64,000 nucleotides of DNA from Polaribacter atrinae (GTDB taxonomy: Bacteria > Bacteroidota > Bacteroidia > Flavobacteriales > Flavobacteriaceae), in assembly GCF_038023995.1 (NCBI RefSeq), contig NZ_CP150660.1, positions 2,292,501 through 2,356,500 on the forward strand, in the 5' to 3' direction. A program made the position numbers and the translations under genes. Under the pieces are notes generated by a model. The model was not told the DNA's origin. It searched no databases and saw only the letters and a list, made by a program, of their open reading frames with translations. Positions 36,509 through 43,910 of the stretch are shown here, piece by piece; the first letter of the stretch is position 1; the number at the start of each line of letters is the position of its first letter.

Positions 36509-36939
36509 AAAAGGTGTAATTGTTTATTTGTGTAATCGTGTAATTGAAAAAAGATGTATGTATTTTCATTTGAAAAATTAAAAGTTTGGCAAGAAGCTAT
36601 TGATTTATCTGTTGAAGTTTACGGTATCTCAAAAAGTTTTCCTGTTGATGAAAAATATGGAATTACAAGCCAATTAAAAAGAGCTACAAATTCAATAGCT
36701 GCAAATATTGCAGAAGGAACATCAAGAATTACAAACAAAGACAAAGCACATTTTTCAACAATTGCTTTTAGTACAACAATGGAAGTTTTAAATCATATTA
36801 TTTTATGTCACAAATTAAAGTTTATAGATGAAATTGTTTATAACGATATAAGGCAACGTATTTACAAAATATCAAACATGCTTAATGCTTTAAGAAAATC
36901 TCAATTAAACAGTTAAACAATTACACAGTTACACCTTTT
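36509..36939. mobile_element. Four-helix-bundle (IVP) element with inverted repeats inside the bat operon
   Basis: The 431-base segment from just after the batA stop to 4 bases before the batB ATG has terminal inverted repeats AAAAGGTGTAA (36509-36519) and TTACACCTTTT (36929-36939). An inner pair follows: GTGTAATTGTTTA (36514-36526) with TAAACAATTACAC (36914-36926). It contains one gene, for a 23S rRNA intervening-sequence-type protein. Such genes are known inside 23S rRNA insertions and in intergenic sites flanked by inverted repeats. Mobility is inferred from structure and from the empty related copy at 33590-33708; no transposase is present. Confidence 0.65.
36554..36916 (+). CDS. Four-helix-bundle protein (23S rRNA intervening-sequence protein family)
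   Basis: A 120-residue protein of the S23/IVP family (PF05635): start FEKLKVWQEAIDLSVEVYGI (about 5-24), then FPVDEKYGITSQLKRATNSI (about 30-49), AANIAEGTSRITNKDKAHF (about 50-68), and a C-terminal helix. It is predicted to form an all-helical bundle that assembles as a pentamer. Its biological role is unknown; it is basic and may bind RNA. It is not part of the Bat machinery: it sits within inverted repeats between batA and batB, and its stop codon overlaps the right inner repeat. Confidence 0.92.
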   Translation: MYVFSFEKLKVWQEAIDLSVEVYGISKSFPVDEKYGITSQLKRATNSIAANIAEGTSRITNKDKAHFSTIAFSTTMEVLNHIILCHKLKFIDEIVYNDIRQRIYKISNMLNALRKSQLNS

Positions 36940-36943
36940 CAAT

Positions 36944-37990
36944 ATGTATCGTATAGAAGAACCAATTTATTTTTCCCTGCTCATAATCATTCCAGCAATG
37001 ATTGTTGTTTTCTTGTTGGTTTTATGGTGGAAAAAAAGAACACAGAAAAAATTTGCTGATTTAAATTTACTTCAAAATTTAGCACCAAATACTTCCACCT
37101 TTAAATCTGTTTTAAAATTGGTGTTTTTACTTTTAGGAATTACATTTTTAGTAATTGCTTTAGTAAACCCTAAAATGGGAACCAAATTACAAACCGTAAA
37201 AAGAGAAGGTGTAGATATTGTTTTTGCCTTAGATGTTTCTAAAAGTATGCTAGCAGAAGATATTGCGCCAAACAGATTAGAAAAAGCAAAACAAATTATC
37301 TCTAAAACTATTGAAAAACTAGGTTCTGATAGAGTTGGTATTATTATTTATGCAGGAAATGCGTATCCGCTTTTACCAATAACTACAGATCATGCCGCAG
37401 CAAATATGTTTTTGCAAAATGCAAATCCAGATATGGTTTCTAGTCAAGGTACAGACATCAATGGAGCTCTAGAATTAGCAAAAACTTATTATAATAATGA
37501 CGAACAAACAAACCGTTTTTTAATTATTATTTCTGACGGAGAAGATCATCAAGAAGAAACAAAACAAGTAGCACAAACATTAACCGAAGAGGGGGTAAAG
37601 ATTTACACAATTGGTGTAGGTTTAGAAAATGGAAGTCCAATTCCTATGCGAGTAAACGGTACTATGATTGGCTACAAAAAAGACAATAAAGGAGAAACTG
37701 TACTCACCAAACGCATGCCAGATGTTCTACAAGGCATTGCAGATGCAGCAAATGGTACTTATATTGATGGTAATGTTACAGATAAACCAGTAACAGTAAT
37801 TGCAGATATTATTGCGAATGCTGAAAAAAGTGAATTCGAAACAAAACAATTTTCAGACTATAAAGACCAGTTTCAATGGTTTGTAGCAATAGGATTACTT
37901 TTCTTATTGATAGATATTTTATTATTTGATAAGAAAACGAAATGGTTGCGAAAAGTAGATTTGTTTGATGAAGAAAAAACGAAAAAATAA
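36944..37990 (+). CDS. batB: BatB, VWA-domain membrane protein
   Basis: A 348-residue paralogue of BatA: N-terminal helices about 10-28 and 56-74, VWA domain with MIDAS DIVFALDVSKSM (near residue 94), PITTDHAAANMF and IISDGEDHQEE, then a C-terminal helix about 306-325 (FQWFVAIGLLFLLIDILLF). It starts 4 bases after the inserted IVP element. In the canonical order batC should follow directly, but here a glycosyltransferase gene with its own promoter and terminator intervenes. Confidence 0.93.
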   Translation: MYRIEEPIYFSLLIIIPAMIVVFLLVLWWKKRTQKKFADLNLLQNLAPNTSTFKSVLKLVFLLLGITFLVIALVNPKMGTKLQTVKREGVDIVFALDVSKSMLAEDIAPNRLEKAKQIISKTIEKLGSDRVGIIIYAGNAYPLLPITTDHAAANMFLQNANPDMVSSQGTDINGALELAKTYYNNDEQTNRFLIIISDGEDHQEETKQVAQTLTEEGVKIYTIGVGLENGSPIPMRVNGTMIGYKKDNKGETVLTKRMPDVLQGIADAANGTYIDGNVTDKPVTVIADIIANAEKSEFETKQFSDYKDQFQWFVAIGLLFLLIDILLFDKKTKWLRKVDLFDEEKTKK

Positions 37991-38046
37991 TACATTTCAT
38001 CCATCAGGAACGAAGCAATCACATACTTTTTATAAAACAAAACTTA

Positions 38047-38090
38047 AATGAGCCGATTAAAATTTTTAATCGGCTCATTCGTTGTATTTC
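38047..38090 (+). terminator. Hairpin terminator after batB
   Basis: Perfect arms AATGAGCCGATTAAAA (38047-38062) and TTTTAATCGGCTCATT (38064-38079), followed by CGTTGTATTT, a weak U tract. It separates batB from the glycosyltransferase gene. Confidence 0.75.
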
Positions 38091-38153
38091 ATTCATCAGA
38101 AAGACTTTATTAGAAAATACAATTGGCTATTCTATTTAATAAATAAGGATACA

Positions 38154-38176
38154 TTTTACTCACTAAGTGGGTAAAA
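38154..38176. promoter_or_regulatory. Palindrome upstream of a sigma-54-like promoter, candidate enhancer site
   Basis: TTTTACTCAC-TAA-GTGGGTAAAA, nine of ten positions paired. It is centred near 38165, about 98 bases upstream of the predicted start of transcription at 38263, the usual distance for a bacterial enhancer-binding protein site. Confidence 0.4.
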
Positions 38177-38235
38177 AATACACACATAAAACATCGTAAA
38201 AAAGCTAAAACCCTGTAAACAAGGCATAGTTGCTA

Positions 38236-38251
38236 ATGGTACATAAATTGA
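38236..38251 (+). promoter_or_regulatory. Sigma-54-like -24/-12 promoter of the glycosyltransferase gene
   Basis: ATGGTACA-TAAA-TTGA, with GG at 38238-38239 and the -12 G at 38250, 12 bases apart. The predicted start is near 38263, 27 bases before ATG 38290. Confidence 0.5.
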
Positions 38252-38289
38252 TTTAAAATAGACATAACAAGATCTAATTAATAATCAAC

Positions 38290-39684
38290 ATGAAATCAGC
38301 AACCTTTAATTTAAAATTACATAACAATAAGTTTTCTATAGATGATAAAAAAAAGTCTCCAATTAATTTTAAAGCTATTCTTACGCTAGTAAGCTCATTT
38401 GTAATAATGATTGGTGCAGCTTTTGTAGTTTACATGTTACAAGATGATTTCTCTAAATTTAACTATGACAGATTAAACAACAACTTTGGATTTCTATTTT
38501 TTAGTCTAGCTGCAGCCCTATTTGCTTTTGGAGTAATGACATTTCTTTATGATCTATACTTATATTTTAAATACAAACCTATAGCATCTGTAAGCGATGA
38601 AGAATTACCTACAGTTACGGTAATTGTACCAGCATATAACGAAGGAAAACAAGTTTGGGCTACCTTAAAAAGTTTAGCTAAAAGTGATTATCCAAAAGAA
38701 AAATTACAATTATTATCTATTGATGATGGTAGTAAAGATGATACTTGGCAGTGGATGAAAGAAGCTAAAAAACTTTTAGGAGATCAAGTAACCATAATGC
38801 AACAACCAAAAAACATGGGTAAAAGACATGCTTTATACCGTGGTTTTAATATGGGAAGTGGAGAAATATTTGTAACTGTAGATAGTGACTCGATAGTTAA
38901 AAAAGACACACTTCGTAATTTAGTAAGTCCGATAGTTGTAGATAAAAAATGTGGTGCTGTAGCTGGTAATATTCAGGTATTGAATAACAACAAAGCTTTG
39001 TTACCAAAAATGCTAAACGTAAGTTTTGTAATGAGTTTCGAATTTAAGCGTTCTGCAGAAAGTAGTTTAAATTCGGTTTTATGTACTCCTGGTGCTTTAG
39101 CCGCTTACAAAGCTAGTGCTGTTTTTGCTTGTTTACCAGAATGGATAGACCAGAAATTTATGGGTAAAGCTTCTGATATTGGAGAAGACAGAGCCTTAAC
39201 GAACATGATTTTAAAACAAGGATACAGCGTATTATTTCAAAAAAATGCATACGCATATACAAATGTACCAGAAGACTATATTGGTTTGTACAAAATGTTT
39301 ATTAGATGGGGAAGAAGTAATGTAAGAGAAAACATTGCTATGTATAAATATGTATTTACCGACTTTAAAGAAGGTAGTAAATTCGGATCGAGATTATTAT
39401 TTGTAACGCAGTCCATAAAAATGATCATGTCATATCCTTTTTTATTATTTATGATGTATTTCATTTTTACACATCCTGTTTTATTTATAAGCTCTACTTT
39501 GTTAAGTATTTTAGTCGTGTCTACTTTCCCTGTATTATTCTACACTAAGAGATATGATTTAAAACAAGCACTATGGGCGTATTCTTATAGCATACTTTAT
39601 ACTTTTGGCTTATTCTGGATTACTCCATACTCTATTGCAACCGCAGGTAAAAGCGGATGGTTAACAAGAGAAATAGCTGCATAA
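38290..39684 (+). CDS. Processive family 2 glycosyltransferase (NodC/hyaluronan-synthase-like)
   Basis: A 464-residue inner-membrane enzyme that adds sugars from UDP-sugars to a growing polysaccharide. N-terminal helices lie about 32-52 and 66-92. The catalytic domain follows: TVTVIVPAYNEGKQVWATLK (about 109-128), SIDDGSKDDTW, VDSDS (DxD), SDIGEDRALTN, and a (Q/R)xxRW-type FIRWGRSNVRE. Four or so C-terminal helices complete it. The polymer is unknown. It lies inside the Bat region but has its own sigma-54-like promoter and terminator, so it is a separate transcription unit. Confidence 0.9.
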   Translation: MKSATFNLKLHNNKFSIDDKKKSPINFKAILTLVSSFVIMIGAAFVVYMLQDDFSKFNYDRLNNNFGFLFFSLAAALFAFGVMTFLYDLYLYFKYKPIASVSDEELPTVTVIVPAYNEGKQVWATLKSLAKSDYPKEKLQLLSIDDGSKDDTWQWMKEAKKLLGDQVTIMQQPKNMGKRHALYRGFNMGSGEIFVTVDSDSIVKKDTLRNLVSPIVVDKKCGAVAGNIQVLNNNKALLPKMLNVSFVMSFEFKRSAESSLNSVLCTPGALAAYKASAVFACLPEWIDQKFMGKASDIGEDRALTNMILKQGYSVLFQKNAYAYTNVPEDYIGLYKMFIRWGRSNVRENIAMYKYVFTDFKEGSKFGSRLLFVTQSIKMIMSYPFLLFMMYFIFTHPVLFISSTLLSILVVSTFPVLFYTKRYDLKQALWAYSYSILYTFGLFWITPYSIATAGKSGWLTREIAA

Positions 39685-39742
39685 ATAAAAACCAGAACAA
39701 AAACTACATACTCTTCTACAGTTTAAAGGCAGAACGAGAAAC

Positions 39743-39788
39743 AAAAACATCCAATAGAATCTATAACAGGTTCTATTGGATGTTTTTT
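39743..39788 (+). terminator. Intrinsic terminator after the glycosyltransferase gene
   Basis: Arms AAAAACATCCAATAGAA (39743-39759) and TTCTATTGGATGTTTTT (39771-39787), loop of 11, T tract on the 3' side. Confidence 0.9.
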
Positions 39789-39843
39789 GATTTAAAGAAG
39801 AATAGCATTAAAATCTACTACAACATAACCAATTTACAACTGT

Positions 39844-39890
39844 AATAAGCCTACTAAAAACAACCTAAAACTATGAATATTAGGCTTATT
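39844..39890. repeat. Inverted repeat between the glycosyltransferase terminator and batC
   Basis: AATAAGCCTA (39844-39853) and TAGGCTTATT (39881-39890) with a 27-base loop. Possible regulatory or transcript-end structure; the function is not clear. Confidence 0.4.
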
Positions 39891-39932
39891 AAAAATAACA
39901 ACTTATTAACAAAATTCTTTTTTTGAATACCT

Positions 39933-39940
39933 TACTTTTG
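39933..39940 (+). promoter_or_regulatory. -7 promoter box of batC-batD-batE (TACTTTTG)
   Basis: TACTTTTG matches TAnnTTTG, 33 bases before batC. An independent promoter is needed here because the glycosyltransferase terminator precedes it. No clear -33 element. Confidence 0.45.
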
Positions 39941-39973
39941 TAATCATTATTTTTATGTAAAAAGACACAAATT

Positions 39974-40813
39974 ATGAAAGAAGTTAAAGATAACATGAAG
40001 ATTTTACAGTACATCCTTATCGTTTTCTTGATGCTATTTTCACCGAAAGAAATTTTAGCACAAAAAGACTCTATTGCCCTACAACGAGAAGCTAGAAAAC
40101 TCTTAAGACAAGGAAATGATTTATACAATAAAAAAAAATTTACAGATGCTTCTGTTGCATATCAGAAATCATTAGCAAATAATACAAAATATGATAAAGC
40201 TTCTTATAATTTAGGAAATGCTTTTTATGAAAATAATAATTTTAAAGAAGCTGTTCCACAATACGAATTGACTGCAGAAACTGCAAAAGACAAATTTACA
40301 AAGGCAGAAGCGTATCATAACATTGGTAATGCAATGATGGAACAAAAACAATATCAACCTGCCGTAGACGCCTATAAAAACTCTTTAAGAAACAACCCTA
40401 ATGATGATGAAACTCGTTATAATTTAGCCGTTGCTCAATCTTTATTAGAAAAAGAAAATCAAGATAACAAAGACGATAGAAATAAGGACAACAAGGACAA
40501 TAAAGATAAAGACCAGAAAGACAAAGACGATAAAAAAGACGGGGACGACAAAGACAAAAATAAGGACAAAAAAGACGAGAAAAACGAAAAAGATAAAGAC
40601 GGTAAGGGGGATGATGAAAAGGATAAAAACAAAGATCCTAAAAAAGATGAGAAAAAGGAACAAGAAAAGCCAAAGCCTCAAAAAGGTAAAATGTCTCCAG
40701 AACAAGTAAAACAATTACTAGAAAGTTTAAATAACGAGGAAAAGAAAACTCAAAAGAAAATGAATGCTCAAAAGGCAAAAGGCGAAAAAGTAAAACAAGA
40801 AAAAGATTGGTAG
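39974..40813 (+). CDS. batC: BatC, TPR protein with charged tail
   Basis: A 279-residue exported protein. The start is ATG 39974 or, equally plausible, 39995 (MKILQYILIVFLMLFSP...LAQ signal). Three TPR units cover about 35-155 (LLRQGNDLYNKKKFTDASVA; YNLGNAFYENNNFKEAVPQY; YHNIGNAMMEQKQYQPAVDA). Residues about 160-235 are almost only Lys, Asp, Glu and Asn in short repeats. The end (MSPEQVKQLLESLNNEEKKT) is the conserved BatC C-terminus. TPRs suggest scaffolding of the Bat complex in the periplasm. batD follows after 79 bases. Confidence 0.9.
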   Translation: MKEVKDNMKILQYILIVFLMLFSPKEILAQKDSIALQREARKLLRQGNDLYNKKKFTDASVAYQKSLANNTKYDKASYNLGNAFYENNNFKEAVPQYELTAETAKDKFTKAEAYHNIGNAMMEQKQYQPAVDAYKNSLRNNPNDDETRYNLAVAQSLLEKENQDNKDDRNKDNKDNKDKDQKDKDDKKDGDDKDKNKDKKDEKNEKDKDGKGDDEKDKNKDPKKDEKKEQEKPKPQKGKMSPEQVKQLLESLNNEEKKTQKKMNAQKAKGEKVKQEKDW

Positions 40814-40892
40814 AAATATGCCATTAATCTATATTGAAGCCTATTTTACATCATATTCTAAAAATTAGTTTATTTAAAAAATAAGTACAAAA

Positions 40893-42713
40893 TTGAATAC
40901 CTATAAAATTAAAAAAATAAGTAAAACTCAAGAGTGGTTTTCCCAGGCAGGAAAATTCCAAGGAGCTATCATGCTTATCTTTTGTTTAGTAACCACTTTT
41001 GTAGCTGCTCAAGAAGCTACTTTAACAGCCACAGTAAGTAAAAATAAATTGGCCGTAAACCAACGTTTACGAATTGAATTTACAATAAACAAACAAGGTG
41101 GAGATAATTTTTCTCCTCCTAAATTTACTAACTTTAAAGTAGTAGGAGGACCAAGTCAATCTGTTAGCCAGTCTTGGGTAAATGGAAAAACAAGCTTTTC
41201 ACAATCTTATACTTACATTCTTCAACCAGAAAAGAAAGGAGAATTAACTATTGGAACTGCTAGTATTAAAATATCAGGAAAGACCATAAAAACAGATCCT
41301 ATAAAAATTATAGTTTTAGATGCTGTAGACATTCCCAAAAACCCAAACGACCCAAATTATATTGCACAACAAAACATTCATTTAGTTGCAGAAATCTCTA
41401 AATCTAGACCTTATGTAGGAGAGGGTATTTATGTAGAATATAGATTGTATGTAAGCGAAAATGTAAGTGTCTATGATACCAATGTAACAGAAGCACCACA
41501 ATACAATGGTTTCTGGAACCAAGCTATTAAATTAAATAATTTCCCTGTAAAAATGGGAAAATACAATGGAGAAGACTATAGATATATTGTACTTCAGAAA
41601 GCCTTATTAATACCTACAAAAACAGGAAACCTAACAATAGATCCAATGAAAATGGATATTATTATAGGAGTTCCTACAGGTAGAGCAGACTTTTTTGGAA
41701 ATGTAATTACAAGAAATGTTCAGAAAGAATTTGCATCAGCTAAAAAAATAATTAATCCAAGAAGTCTTCCTTTAGAAGGCAAACCAGCAAACTTTACAGG
41801 TGCTGTTGGTGATTTTAATTTTGATGTTGCCTTAAGCAAAGAGGTTTTAAAAGCCAATGAAAGCTCTCAAATTAAAGTAGCAGTTTCTGGTAAGGGTAAC
41901 TTAAAATTATTTGAATTACCAGAGGTAACAACTCCTGTTGAGTTAGAAAAATATCAACCAGAAAGAAAAGAAAAAGTTCAAGTAAATGCTGGTGGAATTT
42001 CTGGTGAAGTCTCAGATTTATATACTGTAGTTCCGCAGTATAAAGGAAAGTATAAAATACCGAATGTTTCTTTCTCTTATTTTAATCCGAATGAACAAAA
42101 ATACCATACTATTACAACCGAAGATTTCTTTGTTGATGTTTTAGAAGGAAAAGAATTAAAACCAGCAATAGATACAAATGCTACACAAAAACAAGATGTA
42201 GTTTCTACAGGTAATAACTTTAGATACATACAAACAAAAAGTAATTTAGAAGCTGTAGACACAGAAGATTTCTTTAAATCTAACTTGTTTTACCTATTGT
42301 TATTATTACCGCTAATAACAATTCCTATTGGTATTTTTATTGCTAAAAAGAGTGAAGAAAGAAGCAATGACCTTATAGGAAACAAGCTTAGAAAAGCAGA
42401 AAAATTAGCTAAAAAATATTTATCTGAAGCTCAAAAACAATTAGGTAAAAAAGAAGCTTTTTACGAAGCTTTAGAACGAGCATTACACAATTACCTAAAA
42501 GCAAAATTAGGTATTGAAACAGCCGAAATTAGTAAAGAAAGAATTACAGAAATCTTAGAAAATAAAAAAGTTGAACCAACAACCATTATTCAATTTATAG
42601 AAGTTTTAAAACATTCTGATATGGCGCGTTACTCTCAAATAACAAATACAGAAATGGAAGCTGAATTTGAGCGTGCAAAACAAGTTATTGTTCAATTAGA
42701 TAAACAATTATAA
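40893..42713 (+). CDS. batD: BatD, oxygen-tolerance protein
   Basis: A 606-residue periplasm-exposed membrane protein of the BatD family. It starts with TATVSKNKLAVNQRLRIEFT, then FSPPKFTNFKVVGGPSQSVS (about 70-89), the family signature. Several Ig-like beta domains run to about 440, followed by a membrane helix about 462-482 (FYLLLLLPLITIPIGIFIA) and a cytosolic helical tail. No ATG precedes the signal region with a basic n-region; TTG 40893 gives a 41-residue leader, while ATG 40971 would leave only MLIFCLVTTFVAAQ. I favour TTG. Confidence 0.9.
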   Translation: MNTYKIKKISKTQEWFSQAGKFQGAIMLIFCLVTTFVAAQEATLTATVSKNKLAVNQRLRIEFTINKQGGDNFSPPKFTNFKVVGGPSQSVSQSWVNGKTSFSQSYTYILQPEKKGELTIGTASIKISGKTIKTDPIKIIVLDAVDIPKNPNDPNYIAQQNIHLVAEISKSRPYVGEGIYVEYRLYVSENVSVYDTNVTEAPQYNGFWNQAIKLNNFPVKMGKYNGEDYRYIVLQKALLIPTKTGNLTIDPMKMDIIIGVPTGRADFFGNVITRNVQKEFASAKKIINPRSLPLEGKPANFTGAVGDFNFDVALSKEVLKANESSQIKVAVSGKGNLKLFELPEVTTPVELEKYQPERKEKVQVNAGGISGEVSDLYTVVPQYKGKYKIPNVSFSYFNPNEQKYHTITTEDFFVDVLEGKELKPAIDTNATQKQDVVSTGNNFRYIQTKSNLEAVDTEDFFKSNLFYLLLLLPLITIPIGIFIAKKSEERSNDLIGNKLRKAEKLAKKYLSEAQKQLGKKEAFYEALERALHNYLKAKLGIETAEISKERITEILENKKVEPTTIIQFIEVLKHSDMARYSQITNTEMEAEFERAKQVIVQLDKQL

Positions 42714-42717
42714 TAAA

Positions 42718-43476
42718 ATGAAGAAACTATTTTTTTTATTGCTGATAATTGCCAATTCGGTTACTGCACAAAATGTAGATAGCTTATTTGTATCTGCAAA
42801 TAACTTATATAAAAACGGTAAATTTAGCGATGCTATTGAGTTCTATAAGAAAATAGAAGCAAAAGAGTTGGTATCATCAGAATTGTATTATAATTTAGGT
42901 AATTCGTATTATAAGCTTAACAAAGTAGGACCAGCAATCTACTATTATGAAAAAGCGTTACTCTTAGATCCTTTAAATGCAGATGTAAAAAATAATTTAG
43001 TTTTTGCAAAACGTTTGGCATTAGATAATATAGAAGAATTACCAAAAACAGTATTACAAAAATTTAAAATAAATTACCTACAAAAGCTCTCATATAACCA
43101 GTGGGCAATAGTAGCTGTATTATTTTCTATTTTAGGAAGCTTCTTATTTTTAATGTTTTATTTTGCTGATGGGCCTGCTAAAAAAAGATTCTATTTTACA
43201 ACAAGTATTGTTAGTTTTCTATTTTTAATAACCTCTTTATTTATTACATATAACCAATATAATTTTGCTATTAATAATAAAGAAGCTGTTGTTTTTGCAG
43301 AAAAAACAAAAGTTAGAAATGCACCTACATTAAACTCAGAAGAAATATTTATGTTGCATGAAGGAACTAAAATTATAGTTTTAGATGACGTAGATGAATG
43401 GAACAAAGTTAAAATTAAAGATGGTAGGTTAGGTTGGATACACGCTGAAGACATCAAACTATTAAGCGATTTTTAA
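42718..43476 (+). CDS. batE: BatE, TPR and SH3 domain protein
   Basis: A 252-residue protein ending the Bat operon: signal peptide (MKKLFFLLLIIANSVTAQ), two TPR units (NLYKNGKFSDAIEFYKKIEA; NLGNSYYKLNKVGPAIYYYE, about 27-90), two membrane helices about 137-155 and 162-180, and a C-terminal bacterial SH3 domain (KVRNAPTLNSEEIFMLHEGT, then GWIHAEDI). It starts 4 bases after batD. The SH3 domain suggests contact with peptidoglycan or partner peptides in the periplasm. Confidence 0.92.
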   Translation: MKKLFFLLLIIANSVTAQNVDSLFVSANNLYKNGKFSDAIEFYKKIEAKELVSSELYYNLGNSYYKLNKVGPAIYYYEKALLLDPLNADVKNNLVFAKRLALDNIEELPKTVLQKFKINYLQKLSYNQWAIVAVLFSILGSFLFLMFYFADGPAKKRFYFTTSIVSFLFLITSLFITYNQYNFAINNKEAVVFAEKTKVRNAPTLNSEEIFMLHEGTKIIVLDDVDEWNKVKIKDGRLGWIHAEDIKLLSDF

Positions 43477-43533
43477 TTTTTATTTAACATTTATTTCAAA
43501 AAGCTTTATTAAATTCGCAAAAACTAAAAAAAC

Positions 43534-43827
43534 TTGAAGGTTAGAGTTGCAATTTTCTTTATAGTAATATTTTCATCCTTATTTATTGCGCCTACCGTAA
43601 TTAGTTTGATTGATAGTACACAAGATGTAACTGTCTATCTAAATATGAGTGAGGAAGAAGAGAATCATGGAAAGAACACTCTTAAAGAAGTAAAAATTAT
43701 TTCTTATTCTGATGTAGCGATCTCTTTTAGAAAAAATCAGAAGCGAAAAAATGTACGTTTTATGTCTAAAGACTACATTTCTGAGTACCCAAAAATTGCT
43801 ACCCCTCCACCAAAGTTTGTACTATAA
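43534..43827 (+). CDS. Small membrane-anchored or exported protein, unknown
   Basis: A 97-residue protein starting at TTG 43534 (MKVRVAIFFIVIFSSLFIAP), with an N-terminal hydrophobic segment and a hydrophilic remainder (YLNMSEEEENHGKNTLKEVK; MSKDYISEYPKIATPPPKF). It has no recognised domain. It lies 57 bases after batE and 83 bases before the SulP transporter gene, and could be co-transcribed with either. Flavobacterial relatives in this position may exist; conservation was not tested. Confidence 0.6.
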   Translation: MKVRVAIFFIVIFSSLFIAPTVISLIDSTQDVTVYLNMSEEEENHGKNTLKEVKIISYSDVAISFRKNQKRKNVRFMSKDYISEYPKIATPPPKFVL

Positions 43828-43875
43828 CTTCCGTACAAAAAAAAACAAAAATTTACAAAATTTAACAAATAGCTC

Positions 43876-43896
43876 TACTCTAACAAGAATAGAGTA
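43876..43896. repeat. Small inverted repeat upstream of the SulP gene
   Basis: TACTCTA (43876-43882) and TAGAGTA (43890-43896) with a 7-base loop, 14 bases before the transporter ATG. Operator or mRNA hairpin; weak by itself. Confidence 0.3.
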
Positions 43897-43910
43897 AAAA
43901 GATATTACAT

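Noticed and set aside
40445..40714. 89-residue frame opposite batC, very rich in Phe/Ile/Val
   Set aside because: It is the complement of the Lys/Asp repeat tail; hydrophobicity is an artefact of AAA/GAC codons read backwards.
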